Below are positions 6,152-9,807 of a stretch of 9,807 nt of DNA, in pieces. The notes below the pieces were generated by a model. The model was not told the origin of the DNA, did not search any database, and saw nothing but the letters and a program-made list of their open reading frames with translations. Where the stretch lies: contig CANRDA010000033.1 in NCBI GenBank assembly GCA_947629285.1, forward strand, positions 1-9,807, in the 5' to 3' direction. The translations under genes were made by a program, and so were the position numbers. The DNA is from an uncultured Bacilli bacterium (lineage in GTDB: Bacteria; Bacillota_I; Bacilli_A; RF39; UBA660). The first letter of the stretch is position 1. Each line of letters begins with the position of its first letter.

Positions 6152-7165
6152 ATGAAAATATTAGTTACAGGTGGGACTGGATATATTGGCAGTCATACAT
6201 GCGTAGAGTTATTAGATGCAGATTATGATGTAGTAGTTATAGATAATCTTTCTAATTCTAAAATAGATGTAGTAGATAAGATTAAAAAAATTACTAATAA
6301 AGATTTTAAGTTTTATAAAGGAGACTGCTGTGATTATAATATACTAGATAAAATCTTTAGCGAAAACAAAATAGATGCTGTAATACATTTTGCTGGATTT
6401 AAAGCAGTTGGTGAATCAGTATCTATGCCATTAAAATATTATAGAAATAACTTAGATTCAACTTTAACTTTATTAGAAGTAATGAACAAATATAACTGCA
6501 AAAAAATAGCATTTTCATCTAGTGCGACAGTTTATGGTAAACCTAAGAGCTTACCAATAAAAGAGGATTTTCCACTTTCTACAACTAATCCTTATGGAAC
6601 TACTAAACTAATTATAGAAGGCATTTTAAGAGATTTATATAAATCAGATAACAAGTGGTCTATTGCAATACTTAGATACTTTAATCCAATAGGTGCGCAT
6701 AAATCAGGACTTATTGGAGAAAATCCAAACGATATACCAAATAATTTAATGCCATATATAGTTAAAGTAGCAACTAAAGAGTTGGATTGTTTAAATGTAT
6801 TTGGAAATGATTACGATACTAAAGATGGGACAGGAGTAAGAGATTATATACACGTTGTAGACCTTGCAAAAGGGCATATAAAGGCTATCGAGAAGATATT
6901 AAATGAAACAGGAATTGATGCATATAATTTAGGTACAGGTAATGGTTATAGTGTATTAGAGTTAGTAAATACATTTAAAAAAGTAAACGGTGTAGATGTA
7001 AAATATAAAATAGTAGATAGAAGACCTGGAGATATAGATGCTTGCTATGCAGATAATAGTTATGCTAAAGAAAAATTAAACTGGGAAGCAAAACTTGGAA
7101 TTGAGGATATGTGCAAAGACTCATACAACTTTGTTAAAAATTTTAATGATAATAATGCATTATAA
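6152..7165 (+). CDS. galE: UDP-glucose 4-epimerase
   Basis: 337 residues, the usual length. The ATG at 6152 is chosen because the in-frame ATG at 6140 would place the GGTGAT ribosome binding site within the gene. It is an extended short-chain dehydrogenase: TGGTGYIG (6-13) binds NAD, IDNLSNS follows the second strand, and the catalytic Ser-Tyr-Lys set is S124 (SSATVYG), Y148 and K152 (YGTTK). RYFNPIGA, GTGVRDYIHVVDLA, YNLGTGNGYSVLE and RRPGDID are all hallmarks of GalE. It interconverts UDP-glucose and UDP-galactose (and, in some members, the N-acetyl forms), for galactose use or for making wall and surface sugars. It stands alone with its own promoter-like element; no Leloir partners are in the window. 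Confidence 0.95.
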   Translation: MKILVTGGTGYIGSHTCVELLDADYDVVVIDNLSNSKIDVVDKIKKITNKDFKFYKGDCCDYNILDKIFSENKIDAVIHFAGFKAVGESVSMPLKYYRNNLDSTLTLLEVMNKYNCKKIAFSSSATVYGKPKSLPIKEDFPLSTTNPYGTTKLIIEGILRDLYKSDNKWSIAILRYFNPIGAHKSGLIGENPNDIPNNLMPYIVKVATKELDCLNVFGNDYDTKDGTGVRDYIHVVDLAKGHIKAIEKILNETGIDAYNLGTGNGYSVLELVNTFKKVNGVDVKYKIVDRRPGDIDACYADNSYAKEKLNWEAKLGIEDMCKDSYNFVKNFNDNNAL

Positions 7166-7181
7166 AGATTATTCTATTGAT

Positions 7182-7203
7182 GTAATTAGTAAATTACTTT
7201 ATT
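7182..7203 (+). terminator. Weak hairpin after galE
   Basis: GTAATT (7182-7187) pairs with AATTAC (7192-7197) around a 4-nt loop, followed by TTTATT. The stem is short and AT-rich, so this may be only a weak terminator. No second candidate is seen in the 70-nt gap. Confidence 0.35.
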
Positions 7204-7235
7204 AGAATTAAAATTTGTATATAGGAGTGATTTTA

Positions 7236-7721
7236 ATGTCTTTAATGAAATGTAGGGAATGTGGAAAAGAAATTAGTGATAATACTAAAAGTTGTCCTAA
7301 TTGTGGATATGTATATAAAAACAACAATAATTTAAAATTGGCAATAATTATACTTTCAAGTTTTATAGTTATACTTTTGTTAATACTTTCACTTGTACTT
7401 ATAAAAGAAAATCTTAATGATAATAGTCATGAAAATAGTAACGGTATATATATTGATGATGATTTAAATAATAATCAGAACAGTGAAATTGACAACAACA
7501 CACAAAACAATAATTATATATCTAAAAATGATGTATTAGATATAGTTTTAAAAGATTTAAGTATAAATAGTAATGATATATATGATGTAAGTATTGAATT
7601 AGAAAGTAAATTTGGCAAAACAGTATATGATATAGATTTTAATTATAATAGATTTGAATATGAATATTATATAGACGCAACTAATGGAGAAATAATTAAA
7701 TCTTTTAAAGAATGGGATTAA
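7236..7721 (+). CDS. Zinc-ribbon membrane protein with PepSY domain
   Basis: 161 residues. The ATG at 7236 is chosen because AGGAG (7223-7227) lies 8 nt upstream; the in-frame TTG at 7215 would include that site. Domains in order: an N-terminal zinc ribbon with C6-x-x-C9 and C20-x-x-C23; a transmembrane helix at about 34-56; a low-complexity Asn/Asp-rich linker at about 57-92; and a PepSY domain at about 94-161, with YISKNDVLDIVL, YDIDFNYN, YEYYIDATNGEI and the end KSFKEWD. The layout predicts a cytoplasmic zinc ribbon with PepSY outside the cell. PepSY domains are thought to inhibit or modulate proteases or to sense at the membrane. The role here is unknown. The next membrane-protein gene starts 21 nt later, probably on the same transcript. 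Confidence 0.8.
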   Translation: MSLMKCRECGKEISDNTKSCPNCGYVYKNNNNLKLAIIILSSFIVILLLILSLVLIKENLNDNSHENSNGIYIDDDLNNNQNSEIDNNTQNNNYISKNDVLDIVLKDLSINSNDIYDVSIELESKFGKTVYDIDFNYNRFEYEYYIDATNGEIIKSFKEWD

Positions 7722-7742
7722 GATATTTTGGTTGTGAGGTGT

Positions 7743-8258
7743 ATGAAAAAAAATAATAAAAAAATTTTAATTATCGTATTTAGTGTTATAGGTGGATGTA
7801 TTTTACTTACTTTTGCAACTATTATGTTTATTATTACTATGAAAAATATGTCGTTTTTCGCAAAAAAATCAAATAATCATTTTGATACAGAAGAAAAAGT
7901 AGAGCAAGATAATTATGATATAGATTATGACGATGATTATATAAATGATGCAAGAAATAGTGCTAAACAAAGAATTGCAGAATTAATAGCAAAAGAAGCA
8001 GAACTAGCTTATACATCATATTTGTTTAATAACGGTGCATCAGGAAAACCTGCTGATTTCTGTGAGTATATGACAGATGAATACTTTGATATGGATAGTG
8101 CTAAACTAGATACAACAGGATGTAATGATGCATCTAAAGCAGAGGTAAAAGTAACAGGAGATAATGGTGTTCAATATACTGTAAAATATGCAGGTGGAAC
8201 AATAACAGTTAGTGCTACTGGATTAGAAGATGTAACAACTAAATTAGCATCTAAATAG
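7743..8258 (+). CDS. Single-pass membrane protein with pilin-like outer domain
   Basis: 171 residues. The ATG at 7743 follows GAGGTG (7736-7741) closely; an upstream in-frame TTG at 7728 is unlikely. Lys-rich residues 2-7 precede a transmembrane helix at about 8-32, then a hydrophilic, strongly acidic linker (about 46-69). A helix at about 70-95 (RNSAKQRIAELIAKEAELAY) is followed by a beta-rich end with VQYTVKYAGGTITVSA. The helix-then-strands layout, and C107 and C127 as a possible disulphide, recall soluble domains of type IV pilins. However, the N terminus lacks the prepilin cleavage motif, so it is probably a fixed membrane anchor. I do not recognise a named family. It follows the zinc-ribbon/PepSY gene and ends before a shared terminator. 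Function is unknown. Confidence 0.65.
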   Translation: MKKNNKKILIIVFSVIGGCILLTFATIMFIITMKNMSFFAKKSNNHFDTEEKVEQDNYDIDYDDDYINDARNSAKQRIAELIAKEAELAYTSYLFNNGASGKPADFCEYMTDEYFDMDSAKLDTTGCNDASKAEVKVTGDNGVQYTVKYAGGTITVSATGLEDVTTKLASK

Positions 8259-8263
8259 TTAAT

Positions 8264-8309
8264 ATAAAAGAATTTACCACTATTTATCTGTAAATTCTTT
8301 TATTTTTTT
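8264..8309. terminator. Shared bidirectional terminator between convergent genes
   Basis: The left arm at 8264-8277 pairs perfectly with the right arm at 8290-8303 (14 pairs) around a 12-nt loop. Ts continue to 8309 on the plus strand; on the minus strand the hairpin is followed by a shorter T-rich stretch. The stop codon of the minus-strand glycosylase (8280-8282) is in the loop and its last codons are in the right arm. Confidence 0.85.
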
Positions 8310-8762
8310 GTATTCATTAAATAGTTTTTCTTCTATACCTTTAGGGCTGTTTGCAGGAGATGTAGAAGGCAATAATATTGCTTTAATATTAGTTTCTTTA
8401 AAAATATATTTATTATATAAATCAAATGCCTTTTTGCCCGTTGTAAAAATAATTTTAATATTAGAATTATTTAATATAGGTTTTAAATCATTCGGTATGA
8501 CATTTTTAATAGAAGAATCACTAGAACCATTAATCTCACAACTTTTAATTACATCAAATAAAGCTATATTATGCTTTTTTAAAAATTTTATTTTATCAGT
8601 TATTTCCTCATTATAAACTTTTGAAAGCGTATTCCAAAACCTATTTTTAGGGTGTGCATAGTAAAAACCGTATTCTCTTGATTTGACACTTGGCATACTA
8701 CCTAATATTAGTACTTTAGAATTTTTATCATAAATAGGAGCTAAAGTGTGTAAAACATTCAT
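8280..8762 (-). CDS. DNA glycosylase, hypoxanthine/uracil family (DNA-deoxyinosine glycosylase-like)
   Basis: 160 residues, the only minus-strand gene. GGTGAG (8766-8771 on this strand) lies 3 nt before the ATG. It has the uracil-DNA glycosylase superfamily fold signature: LILGSMPSVKSREYGFYYAHPKNRFW (residues 18-43 region), with motif 1 at GSMPS (21-25) and HPKNRFW (37-43), and motif 2 at LPSTSPAN (131-138). This combination fits the small hypoxanthine-DNA glycosylase group of the superfamily, related to mismatch-specific MUG. It would remove deaminated adenine (and possibly uracil) from DNA, starting base-excision repair in the cytoplasm. The SxPS and SPAN elements favour the hypoxanthine group, but the substrate needs an assay. 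It has a good promoter, and its stop lies in a hairpin shared with the convergent gene. Confidence 0.85.
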   Translation of the reverse strand: MNVLHTLAPIYDKNSKVLILGSMPSVKSREYGFYYAHPKNRFWNTLSKVYNEEITDKIKFLKKHNIALFDVIKSCEINGSSDSSIKNVIPNDLKPILNNSNIKIIFTTGKKAFDLYNKYIFKETNIKAILLPSTSPANSPKGIEEKLFNEYKKIKEFTDK

Positions 8763-8765
8763 AAT

Positions 8766-8806
8766 CTCACCAAAAATAATATACTATTTTTGAATATTAA
8801 AATCAA
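8766..8806 (-). promoter_or_regulatory. Complete -35/-10 promoter and SD for the glycosylase gene
   Basis: On the minus strand, TTGATT (8801-8806), a 17-nt spacer and TATATT (8778-8783) are followed after exactly 6 nt by GGTGAG (8766-8771) and the ATG at 8760-8762. This is the best -35/-10 pair in the window. The predicted transcript begins at the ribosome binding site and has a leader of about 10 nt. Confidence 0.7.
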
Positions 8807-8856
8807 TAATAATTATTTATAAATTTTAAATAAAAAAGAGCTATTATTCTAATTAT

Positions 8857-8881
8857 GTGATATATTAATATAGGTGATATA
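8857..8881 (+). promoter_or_regulatory. Extended -10 promoter with 17-bp repeat before the SDR gene
   Basis: An extended -10, TGATATATT (8858-8866), is followed after 6 nt by GGTGAT (8873-8878), with the ATG at 8882. GTGATATA is repeated at 8857-8864 and 8874-8881, a 17-bp step. TATATTAATATA (8861-8872) is a perfect 12-bp palindrome that could also be an operator. No clear -35 is present. Confidence 0.55.
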
Positions 8882-9637
8882 ATGAAAGCATTGATAACAG
8901 GAGCAAGTAGTGGAATTGGAAGAGATTTAGCTAGGATATTAAGTAAAAAAGGATATGATTTAGTTTTAGTTGCTAGAAACAAAAATGCAATGGAAAACTT
9001 AAAGAAAAAATTAGGTACTAATAATATAGACATTATAAGCATGGATTTAAGCAATATAGAAAACGTGAAAGAGTTGCATAATAAATTAAAGACTGAAAAT
9101 ATTGATATACTAATAAATAATGCTGGATTTGGTTTAATTGGAACTTTTAGCAAAACAGAATTAGATAAAGAACTATCTATGATAGATTTAAATGTAAAAG
9201 CTCTTCATATTTTGACTAAGTTATTTTTGAATGATTTTGTTAAAAGAAATAGTGGTTATATATTAAATGTGGCATCATCTTCAGCTTTTCAGCCTGGACC
9301 TCTAATGGCTACATATTATTCAACTAAAGCATATGTATATCATTTAACCCTTGCAATATATGAAGAGTTAAAACAAATGAAAAGTAATGTACACATAAGT
9401 TGTCTGTGTCCTGGACCAGTTAATACAAACTTTAATAATGTTGCAAAATGTGAATTTAAAATTAAGGCTTTATCTAGTGAGTATGTTGCAAATTACGCAA
9501 TAGATAAGATGTTTAAAAATAAACTAGTTATTATTCCGGGATTAAAAATGAAACTAGTATATATATTTGGAAGATTTATTCCAACAAAGTTAAAGCTTAA
9601 AATAACTTATAATATTCAATATAGAAAACAAAAATAA
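8882..9637 (+). CDS. Short-chain dehydrogenase/reductase (SDR family)
   Basis: 251 residues, a classical SDR length, with GGTGAT 3 nt before the ATG. The cofactor motif TGASSGIG (6-13) is at the N terminus, with ARN at 31-33 suggesting NADP preference; MDLS (54-57) and NNAG (79-82) follow. The catalytic set is N104, S132 (VASSS), Y145 and K149 (YSTK), then CPGPVNT (176-182). The substrate cannot be told from the sequence. The C-terminal part (about 215-251) is hydrophobic and basic (LKMKLVYIFGRFIPTKLK) and may touch the membrane. It resembles the general YqjQ/DltE-like group of Bacillota SDRs, often annotated only as oxidoreductase. It is divergent from the glycosylase gene, with which it shares the promoter gap at 8763-8881, and it is followed by a strong terminator. 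Confidence 0.88.
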   Translation: MKALITGASSGIGRDLARILSKKGYDLVLVARNKNAMENLKKKLGTNNIDIISMDLSNIENVKELHNKLKTENIDILINNAGFGLIGTFSKTELDKELSMIDLNVKALHILTKLFLNDFVKRNSGYILNVASSSAFQPGPLMATYYSTKAYVYHLTLAIYEELKQMKSNVHISCLCPGPVNTNFNNVAKCEFKIKALSSEYVANYAIDKMFKNKLVIIPGLKMKLVYIFGRFIPTKLKLKITYNIQYRKQK

Positions 9638-9651
9638 GCTAAATTTTTAAT

Positions 9652-9687
9652 AAAAGTGTGAAAATCATGTGAAATTTTCACATTTTT
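9652..9687 (+). terminator. Intrinsic terminator after the SDR gene
   Basis: TGTGAAAAT (9657-9665) pairs with ATTTTCACA (9674-9682) around an 8-nt loop; flanking As and Ts (9652-9655 with 9684-9687) extend it across one G-T pair. The loop side also carries ATGTGAAA (9667-9674), which could compete for the same right arm. Confidence 0.8.
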
Positions 9688-9715
9688 AAAAAAAGTTTCA
9701 AGAAAAAAAAGGAAA

Positions 9716-9764
9716 TTGAAAAGTTTTGTGGAATGATATATATAGAGAGGTGATATATATCATT
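9716..9764 (+). promoter_or_regulatory. Orphan promoter/SD-like element in an inverted repeat
   Basis: The last 170 bases hold no gene beyond the terminator. TTGAAA (9716-9721) could be a -35. An extended -10, TGATATATA (9734-9742), is followed after 6 nt by GGTGAT (9749-9754), as at other starts in the window, but no ATG, GTG or TTG follows in a usable frame. TGATATATAT is repeated at 9734-9743 and 9751-9760. A 12-bp inverted repeat (9732-9743 with 9753-9764) surrounds AGAGAGGTG. It may be an operator, an RNA start, or the leader of a gene beyond the edge. Confidence 0.45.
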
Positions 9765-9807
9765 TTTAGTTTGTATTGAATAGTTTAAAAATAAAAGAAT
9801 AAAAGGG

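Noticed and set aside
8308..8616. Plus-strand open frame of 102 codons opposite the DNA glycosylase
   Set aside because: Antisense shadow; the minus-strand frame has glycosylase motifs, an SD and a complete promoter.
8803..9153. Minus-strand open frame of 116 codons opposite the SDR gene
   Set aside because: Hydrophobic antisense shadow of a clear SDR reading frame; it would also cover the promoter of the SDR gene.
1..9807. CRISPR array, tRNA, rRNA, insertion sequence or phage genes
   Set aside because: No regular repeats and spacers, no tRNA-like cloverleaf, no transposase or integrase and no terminal inverted repeats were seen.

Overview
The window looks like chromosomal DNA from an AT-rich (roughly a quarter G+C), anaerobic, Gram-positive-type bacterium of the Bacillota, most likely one of the uncultured gut Bacilli. 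The placement rests on strong A/T bias at third codon positions, a CotF-type spore coat gene, a superoxide reductase (typical of anaerobes), DUF5011-like/GH25 wall hydrolases, and GGTGAT/GGAGG ribosome binding sites. The standard code fits: AGG sits at the conserved Arg of the Rieske motif, and all Trp are TGG. Taxonomy is inference only.

Layout: (1) 1-1835, a 5'-truncated secreted GH25 muramidase with Ig-like repeats, followed closely by an HD-domain phosphohydrolase. (2) 1897-3141, a lipoprotein NlpC/P60 peptidase of the YkfC type. (3) 3199-4185, a tight three-gene operon of small helical proteins: a ferritin-like protein, a CotF-partner-like protein and a CotF-domain protein. (4) 4233-6103, an oxidative-stress pair in separate transcription units: a two-iron superoxide reductase and an FAD oxidoreductase with a C-terminal Rieske domain. 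(5) 6152-7165, UDP-glucose 4-epimerase. (6) 7236-8258, two membrane-anchored proteins: zinc ribbon-TM-PepSY, and a TM protein with a pilin-like outer domain. (7) 8280-8762 on the minus strand, a hypoxanthine/uracil-type DNA glycosylase, convergent with the preceding pair through a shared hairpin. (8) 8882-9637, a short-chain dehydrogenase, a terminator, then an orphan promoter/ribosome-binding-site-like element at the right edge.

The genes share wall remodelling and spore-coat themes (GH25, YkfC-like peptidase, CotF operon) and an anaerobe's oxygen defence (SOR, Rieske oxidoreductase). The rest is housekeeping.

The most unusual signal is not a gene. Six promoter-like elements, on both strands, place a -10 hexamer exactly 6 nt before GGTGA, so that transcription would start at or next to the Shine-Dalgarno sequence and give leaders of about 10 nt. 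In three of them the extended -10 is repeated 17 bp downstream across the ribosome binding site. Intrinsic terminators are likewise folded into the 3' ends of coding sequences.
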